Source of the DNA: Bacteroidales bacterium
GTDB taxonomy: Bacteria > Bacteroidota > Bacteroidia > Bacteroidales > VadinHA17
DNA: 64,000 bases
Direction of reading: 5' to 3'
Assembly: GCA_022865305.1 (NCBI GenBank)
Contig: JALHSP010000078.1
Location: 1-64,000, forward strand
The notes under the pieces were generated by a model. The model searched no databases. It was not told where the DNA came from and saw only the letters and a list, made by a program, of their open reading frames with translations. The translations under genes were made by a program, and so were the position numbers. This document shows, piece after piece, positions 55,480-64,000 of the stretch. The first letter of the stretch is position 1, and every line of letters begins with the position of its first letter.

Positions 55480-56208
55480 TTAATCTTTTTTCTTTCTTCT
55501 CATCGACTCGCCGGATAATTCTACTCTGTGAGAAGTATGTACCAACCGATCAAGTATTGCATCTGCAATAGTGCTTTCTCCTATTACATCGTACCATTTG
55601 TCAACGGGTAACTGTGATGCTATAATAGTTGAGCATTTCTGGTGCCGGTCCTCAATAATCTCAAGTAACATCATCCGGGTCATGTCATCCAGTGGCTGCA
55701 TACCAAAATCATCAATGATGATCAGATCTTGTTTTTCGATACGTTTAATCTGTCTTATGTACGACTCATCTGCTTTTGACATCCGGAGCATTGTAAATAA
55801 TTTTTGTGCAATAAAGTAATTAACCTTGTAACCAAGCTGACAGGCCTGATGTCCCAATGCCGATGCGATAAAACTCTTACCAACACCCGTTTGTCCTGTG
55901 ATTAGAACATTTTCGCCATTTTTCACAAAGCTTCCGTCAGAAAAACGCAGTAGTTGTGTTTTGTTTAGACCACGTGGAGTAAAGAAGTCTATTTCTTCCA
56001 TGCTGGCCCTGATTCGGAACTTTGCATTCTGTAATCTGCGGCTTGCTTTTAAGTTTTCTCTCTCATCCCATTCTGCTTGTAACAGCAGGTTGAGTAGTTC
56101 GTCATTATCTATTGATTGCAAGTTCTTTGTCGATACAATACCTTCATAAGCAGCTCTCATTCCTGGGAGTCTTAGCTGTTGCATTAGATGCTGGATTTCA
56201 TGTGTCAT
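55480..56208 (-). CDS. istB: IS21 helper ATPase IstB
   Basis: A 242-residue AAA+ ATPase of the IstB/DnaC family. Walker A GQTGVGKS (105-112), Walker B LIIIDDFG and the N-terminal helices (LMQQLRLPGMRAAYEGIV) are all present. It assembles on DNA, bends the target and hands it to IstA. It follows istA by 17 bp and is probably translated with it. Length is normal. Confidence 0.95.
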   Translation of the reverse strand: MTHEIQHLMQQLRLPGMRAAYEGIVSTKNLQSIDNDELLNLLLQAEWDERENLKASRRLQNAKFRIRASMEEIDFFTPRGLNKTQLLRFSDGSFVKNGENVLITGQTGVGKSFIASALGHQACQLGYKVNYFIAQKLFTMLRMSKADESYIRQIKRIEKQDLIIIDDFGMQPLDDMTRMMLLEIIEDRHQKCSTIIASQLPVDKWYDVIGESTIADAILDRLVHTSHRVELSGESMRRKKKD

Positions 56209-56225
56209 TGGCTTTTTAGTTTGGT

Positions 56226-57704
56226 TTATTTATAGTATTCTGCTCCTCGTATGTTTTCATGCAAGGGCAGAGTTAAATTTTCTTTTTTAGTGTCTAAACG
56301 ATCAAGTTTATTATTTATAATCTGTTCTATTACTTTATAGTTAAATGCGCCAAAAGCGGTTGCTCGCTGACAAGCTGCGATAAGACGATCCCTCCCTGCT
56401 TTCTTCTCAAAGGAGAGTATCCCAACACAGCTTCGGTAGGTTTGCTCGGGGTAAGATTTATTTTCAAGCACACGACCTATAAAAGCTTTCACATCCGGAT
56501 GAATGTGACCGGCCCACTCGATAAACTTCGATGGATTCCACTCGCTTACAAATTGATGACTTGAAGGAAGATGTTCTTTAAGTGTTGTGTACTTATGAGG
56601 CCTGCGATCTCGTAAATGGTAAGCAATGCGCTCTCCTGCGAGATATACACTAACATGTGTTGCAGTATAAACTATCTTAACTTTATTACCTATATACAGG
56701 AAAGGAACACTATAGTAATGCCGGTCTTTATGTAATTGAACATGGCAGTTCTTCATTACTTTAACCTGAAGATACTCTTTCAGTTCCCAAGGCTCCTGGG
56801 GAAATGGTTTCAGATGAGATCTTTCGCTGTTCTCAAACAGATCATTTCGGCTTTCTTCTCTTCCTTGGAGTGGAAGGTTATTATGAACCTCCAGAAGCTC
56901 AAAGATGGCTTCATTAAGCTCTTCGAGGCTTGTGAACACCTTATTACGAAGTGGAGCAAAAATGCGGGTATAAATAATCTGAACCATTCTTTCTACCCAT
57001 GCCTTGTCGCGTGGCTTACGGCTACGAGTGGGGAGTATAGCCATGCCGTAATGATTGCCAAGATCAAGAAGATCCCGGTTTATATCCGCTTCGTAACGAT
57101 TGGCCTTGTCAACTGCCGATTTCATATTATCCGGAACCAGAACATTCGTAGCACCGCCAAAGTAGTTCAGAGAATGCACAATGCTTGGCAGAAGATCCTC
57201 TTTTCGTTGGCTCTCACAGGCTCTGACATAGGTTTTGCCACTAAACCCAAGTACCGATACAAAAGCTTCTACCTCTCTTATTTCTCCGGTATCAGGATTA
57301 ACAATAGATGGCTTGTAACCTGTAAAGTCAATATATAACTTATCCCCGGCAAGCTGTTCAATATGAAGAGATGCATCTTTATTATGAAGCCATTGATTTA
57401 AGTACTCACAAAAATGTCCGTAACAATATCCGTCAGGGTGTTTTAAACGGTATTCGCCCCATAATATCTGTCTGGTAACACCTTTTCGTCCAAGCTCTTT
57501 TTTAACGTACGGAAAGAAGTCAAACAGGGTCTCCCTGCGAGAGTTTTGTTGTTGTTCTGTTGTCAGATCGTTTTTTGCAAGATAACTCTTGACCGTGTTT
57601 TTGGATAAGTTAAGTTCCCTGGCTATTGCCTTTTTAGCATACCCCAGTTTGCTTAAAATACCGATTTGTTTTATAACCTCCATTTCTATCGTCCTGTTTG
57701 CCAT
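56226..57704 (-). CDS. istA: IS21 transposase IstA
   Basis: 492 residues. An N-terminal helix-turn-helix (ILSKLGYAKKAIARELNLSK, about 16-35) reads the terminal repeats. The DDE catalytic triad fits D126 (YIDFTGY), D192 (VPDNMKSAV) and E238 (WVERMVQ). The C-terminal domain with HYYSVPFLYIG is a Mu/IstA-type beta-barrel. No stop or frameshift was seen, so it may be active. Confidence 0.95.
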   Translation of the reverse strand: MANRTIEMEVIKQIGILSKLGYAKKAIARELNLSKNTVKSYLAKNDLTTEQQQNSRRETLFDFFPYVKKELGRKGVTRQILWGEYRLKHPDGYCYGHFCEYLNQWLHNKDASLHIEQLAGDKLYIDFTGYKPSIVNPDTGEIREVEAFVSVLGFSGKTYVRACESQRKEDLLPSIVHSLNYFGGATNVLVPDNMKSAVDKANRYEADINRDLLDLGNHYGMAILPTRSRKPRDKAWVERMVQIIYTRIFAPLRNKVFTSLEELNEAIFELLEVHNNLPLQGREESRNDLFENSERSHLKPFPQEPWELKEYLQVKVMKNCHVQLHKDRHYYSVPFLYIGNKVKIVYTATHVSVYLAGERIAYHLRDRRPHKYTTLKEHLPSSHQFVSEWNPSKFIEWAGHIHPDVKAFIGRVLENKSYPEQTYRSCVGILSFEKKAGRDRLIAACQRATAFGAFNYKVIEQIINNKLDRLDTKKENLTLPLHENIRGAEYYK

Positions 57705-57736
57705 CGTATCTGTTTTTCTTACAAAGCAAAAAAACA

Positions 57737-57890
57737 GTCCGTTCTTAGGGGGTCAATATGCCGGAATGTCAGACAATATTTTATCCCAGGGGGGTCAATA
57801 TTGCCGGAATGTCAGACAAAAACTTGCTCTTTAGGGGGGTCAATTAGCCTGAATGGGGGGTCAAATAATTCTGAACAGGGGGTCAATTAA
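57737..57890. repeat. Multiple IstA-binding-like repeats at the IS right end
   Basis: GGGGGTCAAT-like motifs occur at about 57748, 57790, 57835, 57855 and 57878. The first two are followed by the same CCGGAATGTCAGACAA; the last three by CTGAAT/A-type words. The inner left end (55380-55409) has two inverted copies. This is the usual multiple-repeat design of IS21 ends. Confidence 0.75.
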
Positions 57891-57932
57891 TTTCTGAATA
57901 TACAGATAATTTAAATCCTAATAAATATTGTA

Positions 57933-58676
57933 ATGAAAAAGCTGGATAAAAATTCCTTAGCGGGTATTCTAATTGTCATTTCAATAATCTTGGCATTTTC
58001 ATGTAAAAAGAAACCATCTCTGCCGGTGATTACAACTGCCAACATAACCTCTATTACTCAAACTACGGCGTCATCAGGAGGTAATGTAACATCAGATGGA
58101 GGCGCTGAAGTTACTGTCAAAGGCGTATGCTGGGGGATCACCCCAAAACCAATCATCGCAAATTCAAAAACTAATGATGGTACAGGTATAGGTAGTTTTA
58201 CCAGTAATTTGGAAGGACTCACACCCAACACTTTGTACTATGTGAGGGCTTATGCTATCAACAGTGCCGGGACAACATTTGGAAATGAAATAAGTTTTAC
58301 AACATCTTCATATCCTAAATGGGTCGCAACGCAAGATTATTACAATGAAACGGAACCTTTAAATTCTATAGTTACTGAATTATATGGCTCAAATTATCGG
58401 ATAGCTGATTGGAATGACTTAGTAAATTATAGCCAAACACATGATATAAGTGCCTGGGCTGACAGTATCGGTATGTTAAAAAGTTCTTCATATGGTTTTT
58501 TGGTTACCAGAGACGGATCTCATTATTGGAGTGGTAATAGGCATTATTGGATTGATAGACATGATGGTGTAGTACCATACAATTGGTTAGTTCACGCTAC
58601 CATCAACAATCATTTTATTGACTTGGGTTCGTGGTACTCAATTAAGTTAAGATTATTATGCTATAGAATTAATTAA
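57933..58676 (+). CDS. FN3-containing lipoprotein
   Basis: 247 residues. Signal peptide with lipid-attachment Cys24 (LAFSCKKKP), then a fibronectin type III-like domain (about 32-130: TASSGGNVTSDGGAEVTVKGV ... LTPNTLYYVRAYAINSAGTTFGNEISFTT) and a C-terminal region of unknown family rich in Trp/Tyr/His (HYWSGNRHYWIDRH). Such lipoproteins are common on Bacteroidota surfaces. Its start is only 29 bp past the right end of the IS, so its original promoter has probably been displaced; expression could depend on the IS. Confidence 0.7.
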   Translation: MKKLDKNSLAGILIVISIILAFSCKKKPSLPVITTANITSITQTTASSGGNVTSDGGAEVTVKGVCWGITPKPIIANSKTNDGTGIGSFTSNLEGLTPNTLYYVRAYAINSAGTTFGNEISFTTSSYPKWVATQDYYNETEPLNSIVTELYGSNYRIADWNDLVNYSQTHDISAWADSIGMLKSSSYGFLVTRDGSHYWSGNRHYWIDRHDGVVPYNWLVHATINNHFIDLGSWYSIKLRLLCYRIN

Positions 58677-58711
58677 GGACGAGTAATAGAATTTACGCAA
58701 AAATAAAAGTT

Positions 58712-60511
58712 TTATTTGATAATAATCTTATTTCTGAACACCTTATCCCCTCTCAGTTCAATGATATAAATCCCTGCCGGAAGATTACCCTTTTCCAATT
58801 CAATTTTATTTGATGAGAGTTTATCAATCTCAAATACTATATTACCGGAAAAATTAAAAACTGATAATCTGTAATTAAACAAATTCATATCATTTAATTC
58901 TATTGTTGTTCTATCAGTGAACGGATTGGGGTAAATGTTTATCTTCTGATCAGAGATTTCAGTTATTCCAGTAATATTATCAAAGTTAATATCATCTATA
59001 TACCAGCCGCTGCTGACATCATTAGTAAACGAATTACCATCATCAGCCGAATGAAAATAAAATCCAAGTTTAACTTTTTTATTGGCATAAGAAGACAGAG
59101 AAACATAATATGGTGACCATGCCCCACTACTCGTGTTGATAAATTGGCTTGAGATTGTCTCCCATGTGATGCCATCATTTGTAGTTATCTGAACCTCTCC
59201 CCAGTCGTTGGTAGAGAAACTGAACCAGTGCCAGAACCGGAAAGCCGGATTCTCTGAGGCTGCCGGTACTATGAACGGAGGACTTATCAGTCTGCTGTCT
59301 GATGCCTGCTGATAATTTCCCTCCAGGTTTGTACCTGCACTATTTTCGCCACTATGGGCAGAACCAGGTCCGCTTGCCGGTGATCCTGCTTCCCAGCTTC
59401 CCTCATCAACCGACCAGTCGCCAAATCCCGATTCAAATCCTTCAGGACTATTCAATACATACGGACCGGTAACCAGTGAAACATCATCCATATACCAGCC
59501 ACTGCTCACGTCAGAAGTAAACGAATTACCATCATCTGCCGAATGAAAATAAAAAGCAAGCTGAACTGTAGAACCGGCATACTTTGAAATATTTATGGAT
59601 CCGTAAGACCACGCATCTCCCCCCTGGTTATCCATCCGGACAGATATTGTTTCCCATTCTCCATTATTGGCTTTGATCTGAACTTCTCCCCAGTCGTTGG
59701 TGGAAAAACTAAACCAGTACCAGAACCGGAACCGAGGATTCTCCGAGGCTGCCGGTACTATGAACGGAGGACATATCAGTCTGCTGTCCGATGCCTGCTG
59801 ATAATTACCATCGATATTTGTTCCTATACATTTTTCTCCACTATGAGCACTACCAGGACCCCCTGAAGGAGTTCCTGACTCCCAGGTCCCCTCATCAACT
59901 GACCAGTCGCCAAATCCCGATTCAAATCCTTCAGGACTATTCAATACATACGGACCGGTAACCAGTGAAACATCATCCATATACCAGCCACTGCTCACGT
60001 CAGAAGTAAACGAATTACCATCATCTGCCGAATGAAAATAGAAAGCAAGCTGAACTGTAGAACCGGCATACTTTGAAATATCTATGGATCCGTAAGACCA
60101 CGCATCTCCCCCCTGGTTATCCATCCGGACAGATATTGTTTCCCATTCTCCATTATTGGCTTTGATCTGAACTTCTCCCCAGTCGTTGGTGGAAAAACTA
60201 AACCAGTACCAGAACCGTAACCGAGGATGCTCTGAGGCTGCAGGTACCACAAATGAAGAATGTCTGATCAGCCTGCTCGATACCGGCTGACTGTAATTTC
60301 CACCCAGGACCGTTGCCGCACATTTTGTACCTTCATGCGCTGAATTAGGTCCACTTGTAGGGGTGCCCACTTCCCATGTGCCGGCATCAACATGCCAATT
60401 AATTGTCCAGTCTCCTTCAAAGTCCTCAGACCAAAGAACACCTTTTTGTTGTGAATAGGTCACTATAGAAGCCGATAAGGCTATCATTGTGAAAAGAAAT
60501 AATTTTTTCAT
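58712..60511 (-). CDS. Secreted T9SS cargo with three repeated beta-sandwich domains
   Basis: About 599 residues from ATG 60511 (a signal peptide, KKLFLFTMIALSASIVTYSQ, follows at once; an upstream in-frame ATG at 60595 would put 28 residues before it and is less likely). Three repeats of about 163 residues each contain SxRLIxPPFIVPAAS, FRFWYWFSFSTNDWGEVQI and FYFHSADDGNSFTSDVSSGWYMDDVSL, a MAM/laminin-G-like jelly-roll pattern. The C-terminus (INIYPNPFTDRTTIEL ... PAGIYIIELRGDKVFRNKIIIK) is a type A T9SS sorting domain. Two repeats are almost identical at DNA level. Probable surface adhesin or binding protein; ligand unknown. Confidence 0.85.
   Translation of the reverse strand: MKKLFLFTMIALSASIVTYSQQKGVLWSEDFEGDWTINWHVDAGTWEVGTPTSGPNSAHEGTKCAATVLGGNYSQPVSSRLIRHSSFVVPAASEHPRLRFWYWFSFSTNDWGEVQIKANNGEWETISVRMDNQGGDAWSYGSIDISKYAGSTVQLAFYFHSADDGNSFTSDVSSGWYMDDVSLVTGPYVLNSPEGFESGFGDWSVDEGTWESGTPSGGPGSAHSGEKCIGTNIDGNYQQASDSRLICPPFIVPAASENPRFRFWYWFSFSTNDWGEVQIKANNGEWETISVRMDNQGGDAWSYGSINISKYAGSTVQLAFYFHSADDGNSFTSDVSSGWYMDDVSLVTGPYVLNSPEGFESGFGDWSVDEGSWEAGSPASGPGSAHSGENSAGTNLEGNYQQASDSRLISPPFIVPAASENPAFRFWHWFSFSTNDWGEVQITTNDGITWETISSQFINTSSGAWSPYYVSLSSYANKKVKLGFYFHSADDGNSFTNDVSSGWYIDDINFDNITGITEISDQKINIYPNPFTDRTTIELNDMNLFNYRLSVFNFSGNIVFEIDKLSSNKIELEKGNLPAGIYIIELRGDKVFRNKIIIK
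59402..60234. repeat. 489-bp-period near-identical tandem repeat
   Basis: 59402-59745 and 59891-60234 match almost base for base with a period of 489 bp (163 codons). The third repeat unit (about 58990-59400) is more diverged. Confidence 0.85.
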
Positions 60512-60595
60512 AACAAAGGATTTATTAAATCGAATTTGAAAAATTAGGGTCGATGGTAATTTTACGATTTGCCTTGTTAAAGTTAAGTAAATCAT

Positions 60596-61070
60596 AACTA
60601 AAAATCAAATAAATCGTATGAATAATATATCTTATTCTCGTTTGAGAATAAACCACTTAAACCATTTAACTCATTACTCCTGAAAAGAAAAACCAGTATA
60701 GTAACAGAGAACAAGAATGGATACAAAGTAGGTGATAATAAGTCGAAAATAATTGATTTTTATACTGACCAAAACACTCCAGATATGATCTTTTTATGAT
60801 ACATCATAATCTTTTAGAACTAATATGGACAAGTCAACGGCACGCTCATCACCTTCCTTGTCTATCATATCAGATAATAAGTCTCTTACTTTCCATTATT
60901 CGTCAAATCTCTTCCAGATTTCAATATATATTCACGTCTCATAGACAAGGCCGTCTTCCGTTCTTACAAACCCATTTTTGTCACATTGGAAGGGCAATTG
61001 TTAGAGCTGATCAACATTCTATATTTGTAAATAAAACATGCCATACAACATACCAGAATTTGTAAAAGTT
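60596..61070. other. Gene-free AT-rich gap
   Basis: One 89-codon plus-strand frame (60796-61065) lacks any family signal and was not accepted. No repeat or RNA gene was seen. Confidence 0.5.
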
Positions 61071-63218
61071 TTATTTCTTGAATATTATTTTTCCATATCC
61101 AATAAAATCATTGGTACGCAATTGAAGAAAATAAATTCCGGAAGGGACTTTCCCTCCCAGATTATTTCTTCCATCCCACAGGATTGAATATTTCCCTGGT
61201 TCAAATTTTTTATTGACCAGCGTTTTGATTTCTTGTCCATTTATATCAAATATTACTATTTTGACTATGGACTGATATAGCAAAGGGAATTCTACTTGAG
61301 TTATTGAGTAAAATGGATTTGGGTATATTCTAACTGATTCGGGTTTATCTCTAATTTCGAAATAATCGATTGAAGTGGTCTTATTCCGAATTTTCGAGAC
61401 TCCATTGTATGATCCAAACCATATATTCCCCTCAGAATCAGATTTGATATCGGTTATTGCCATTGAACCCAGTCCACTGTTGCTGGTATTATAATTGGTC
61501 CAGTTTAAGCCATCGAATTTGCATACACCAGTGCTATACATTCCAAACCATTTATTATCATCTGAATCAATATAAACTGCATTGACATATTTATAGTTTG
61601 GTCCGAAATCAGGCGGGATATATTTGATCCATTTCGTGCCATCAAAAAAGGAAACTCCCTCATAATGAGTGGTTATCCATTTGTTACTATGACTATCAAA
61701 TGCTATATCCGTTGGATAATTTGATGCCAAGCCGCTATTAGAAGTATTATAAGTTATCCAGTTTACTCCATCAAACATGGATAAACCACCTGCATGAGCA
61801 CATATCCACACATTTCCGTTATCTTCAACAGAAATTGAGTTGATATAATTACTGGCTAGTTCACAATTTGAAGTATCATAAGTAATCCACGCACTTCCAT
61901 TATACACAGAGATTCCACTATCAAAAGTACCAAACCATTTATTCCCATTATGGTCAATAGCTAAAGCTCTGACATCATTATCAACCAACCCACTATTAGA
62001 TTTTGTATAGGAAGTCCAGTTAGTTCCATCAAATGAAGCCACACCTCCCCAACTGGCAATTCCGATCCAAATTAATCCAGTACAGTCTCTTTGAATTCCC
62101 CAGATATTATTATAAATTATGTCACAGTTATCTCTATTATAAGTAGTCCAATTTGTGCCATCTAAGACGGAAACTCCACCAACTGTACCAAACCATATTC
62201 TTTGATCATTATCGATATATATCGTGTTAATTTGATTATGAGCCAATCCTCCTTCAATCTTAAAGTTATCCCAATCGGCACCATCATAGGAATCAACACC
62301 TTCACCTCCAAACTGATCACCGGTTCCAAACCATAATTTTCCAGTCTTATCGACGGATATTGTATTGATAGACCAATGTGATAATCCACTATTGTCTGGT
62401 GTATAACTTACCCAATTTTCACCATCAAATACAGAAATTCCGGAGTTTGTGCCTACCCAATGTCTGCCGGAGCCATCATGGGCAATGGAATTAACCGTAT
62501 TGCTCACAATACCACTATTTGAAGTAGTATATGTTCTCCAGGAACTGCCGTCGAATACAGATAGACCTCCGCCATAGGTTCCTATCCATTTTTTCCCTTG
62601 ATCATCACAAGAAATGACCCTAATATTATCATTACATAGGCCGCTGTTTGAAGTGTTATAAGTAATCCAGTTTGATCCATCAAAGACAGATATTCCTTTA
62701 CTGTAGGTACCAAACCATAGATTTCCTGAAAGATCAGTGATGGAAGTAATCACGTAATTATAGATTAAATCACTGTTTGCTTCATTGTAGATACTCCAGT
62801 TTGTCCCATCAAAATGATAGACACCTTTCCCATAGGTGCCAAACCAGGGATTACCATCCTTATCTATTGTTAGTGAAAGAATTGATATTGATTGATGAAA
62901 ATTCTCCCAAGTTATATTATCAAATTTTGAAATACCATAAGCTGTTCCAATCCAAATATTTCCTTCAGGATCTGTTGAAATAGAAGAAATTTTATTATAA
63001 GAAAGCCCATCTAGATTATCATATTCTTCATAAATCTCATTAGTTAAATTGAGTTTCACTAGACCTCCGGTAGTGCCAATCCAGAGAAATTCATTTTGCA
63101 AAGCCAGGGCTGTAATATTATTTTTGTTGGTAAAAGTTTCCCACAATTCCTGGGAAAATAATAAAGAAAGAAGACCATTATAAATTAGAATGATAATAAG
63201 TGATACAATCTTTTTCAT
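61071..63218 (-). CDS. Secreted reg_prop beta-propeller T9SS cargo
   Basis: 715 residues: signal peptide (KKIVSLIIILIYNGLLSLLFSQ), then about fourteen two-component-regulator-propeller (reg_prop) repeats of roughly 40 residues (consensus W-TYNTSNSGL-N-I-SI--D--G-KWIGT-GGISVFDG), and a T9SS sorting domain (IYPNPFYSITQVEF ... GIYFLQLRTNDF). The same repeats form the periplasmic sensor of HTCS regulators, but here no kinase or DNA-binding part follows. Two seven-bladed propellers on the surface are implied. The ligand is unknown. Confidence 0.88.
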   Translation of the reverse strand: MKKIVSLIIILIYNGLLSLLFSQELWETFTNKNNITALALQNEFLWIGTTGGLVKLNLTNEIYEEYDNLDGLSYNKISSISTDPEGNIWIGTAYGISKFDNITWENFHQSISILSLTIDKDGNPWFGTYGKGVYHFDGTNWSIYNEANSDLIYNYVITSITDLSGNLWFGTYSKGISVFDGSNWITYNTSNSGLCNDNIRVISCDDQGKKWIGTYGGGLSVFDGSSWRTYTTSNSGIVSNTVNSIAHDGSGRHWVGTNSGISVFDGENWVSYTPDNSGLSHWSINTISVDKTGKLWFGTGDQFGGEGVDSYDGADWDNFKIEGGLAHNQINTIYIDNDQRIWFGTVGGVSVLDGTNWTTYNRDNCDIIYNNIWGIQRDCTGLIWIGIASWGGVASFDGTNWTSYTKSNSGLVDNDVRALAIDHNGNKWFGTFDSGISVYNGSAWITYDTSNCELASNYINSISVEDNGNVWICAHAGGLSMFDGVNWITYNTSNSGLASNYPTDIAFDSHSNKWITTHYEGVSFFDGTKWIKYIPPDFGPNYKYVNAVYIDSDDNKWFGMYSTGVCKFDGLNWTNYNTSNSGLGSMAITDIKSDSEGNIWFGSYNGVSKIRNKTTSIDYFEIRDKPESVRIYPNPFYSITQVEFPLLYQSIVKIVIFDINGQEIKTLVNKKFEPGKYSILWDGRNNLGGKVPSGIYFLQLRTNDFIGYGKIIFKK

Positions 63219-64000
63219 GATACTATAAATTTTAAAACATTATTTGGGTTATATTTCTTTTTCAACAGAAGAATTATTTCACAATTATAATTTATCATGT
63301 TCAATAAAATCTATGGCATGCATTAAAATAAAATAGATACCAACAGGTACTTTTCACCTCTTATTACTGAATGACCAATCTTGAAATATTGAAACAAGAT
63401 AGATATCTCATAGTCAGAAACTGATCTTAATGTTTATTGGTTTAAGTTCAAATAATTCCGTAAATCTTGGCGCCTTTGCTTTTAATAAAGATGAAAACCA
63501 ATAAAAAAACTATACATTCTTAAGTTATGTAATTTCAAAATGATTATCACAATATTACGCAGAATTACGCTAAAAGATTTTATCAATTCATCAATGGATT
63601 CTGATGTTAATCAAAAAATATTAGTTCACCTTAAAAAATGAAAACGGGAGATGAAATAATATTCAGTTGACCCTTGTTAATCCAGTTTTTATTTGCTCCA
63701 TTGTGGCTGATATTTAGCGGAACTAAAATAATGGTCCGGTAATGCCAGCCAAAAGTAAATTTTATTTCTCTTCTATGTAGTATAAGTTATCTCATGCTTC
63801 TGGCGTATATATTTTGAGTTTTCATGCTATCAAGCCATTGTATTATCAGGGATTACATCTCTTCATGGAGTTTTATCGTTTCCTGTTTATTATCTGGTTG
63901 GTTTTAGCCTATTAATATCACAGCCAGATAATGTAATAAAGTTACAATTAGCCGGAGGTATTAGTTTGATAACTTGCTCTAACACAGGGCTAATCCAACC
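63219..64000. other. Gene-free right end
   Basis: 782 bp of AT-rich sequence. No open frame with a recognisable family, RNA gene or clear terminator was seen. A doubled ATTACGC motif occurs near 63556-63570. Confidence 0.5.

Larger units (their letters stand above)
55362..57904 (-). mobile_element. IS21-family insertion sequence, complete
   Basis: About 2543 bp with istA and istB on the minus strand. The ends are inverted: the left end begins TGTTTATTCAG and the reverse complement of the right end begins TGTATATTCAG. Both ends carry several TTGACCCCC motifs, two on the left and five on the right. Flanking GATAAAT (55355-55361) and GATAATT (57905-57911) look like a slightly decayed target duplication. 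All parts seem intact, so the element may still be mobile. Confidence 0.88.

Noticed and set aside
60796-61065. 89-codon frame in the gap before the reg_prop gene
   Set aside because: No signal peptide, family motif or supporting context; composition looks random.

Overview
The window looks like a chromosomal segment of a Bacteroidota bacterium, probably of the Bacteroidales/Marinilabiliales type. The evidence is a SusC/SusD pair, secreted proteins with type IX secretion (T9SS) C-terminal sorting domains, promoter-like TAnnTTTG boxes, a bactofilin at the head of the ATP synthase genes, and many Bacteroidota family proteins (DUF2723/TMEM260-like, LytS/LytTR pairs). No rRNA, tRNA or CRISPR array was recognised.

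Layout. 1-1.8 kb: a 219-bp folded inverted-repeat element with GCTAAC/GTTAGC termini, short direct repeats, and a tyrosine integrase whose N-terminus resembles a HARP domain and whose C-terminus resembles integron integrases. 1.9-9.2 kb: an eroded accessory region. A CrtC-like lipocalin, a small membrane protein, a PQQ-propeller lipoprotein, a LOG protein, a UvrD helicase and a beta-helix protein are all frameshifted, internally deleted or reduced to fragments, beside intact GlsB, DUF1801, PH-domain and DUF5009 genes. 9.3-18.3 kb: susCD, a DUF2177 protein, an FAD oxidoreductase lacking its middle, an AAA+ ATPase and an oligogalacturonide-lyase-like propeller. 18.4-31.2 kb: ettA, a YfiR-SpoIIE phosphatase divergent from a lone receiver protein, a DUF2723 membrane glycosyltransferase-like protein, a TolB-like metalloprotease/propeller outer-membrane protein and a PLP decarboxylase.

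31.2-43.6 kb is the housekeeping core. On the minus strand run bactofilin-atpZ-(membrane protein)-atpB-atpE-atpF-atpH-atpA-atpG, then a polyprenyl synthetase, a lone outer-membrane barrel gene on the other strand, and atpD-atpC. Upstream lies yceD-rpmF-plsX-fabH. 43.8-46.9 kb is a four-gene envelope-stress set: two DUF5668/LiaF-like proteins, a LytS kinase and a LytTR regulator.

47.8-54.8 kb holds a minus-strand transport module: TetR, a LolA-like periplasmic protein, two FtsX/MacB permeases, an ATPase, an outer-membrane barrel and an isoprenylcysteine-methyltransferase-like protein. Two 16-bp operator-like sites precede the TetR gene. An IS21-family element (istA/istB, about 2.54 kb) follows. 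The right end has an FN3 lipoprotein and two large T9SS cargo proteins, one with three repeats of about 163 residues and one made of reg_prop propeller repeats.

Three points merit most attention: the integron-like element with its HARP-like integrase; repeated internal deletions (often in frame) in accessory genes while core genes stay intact; and the self-contained TetR/LolA/FtsX/porin export module with paired operators. All assignments come from reading motifs; no database search was run.
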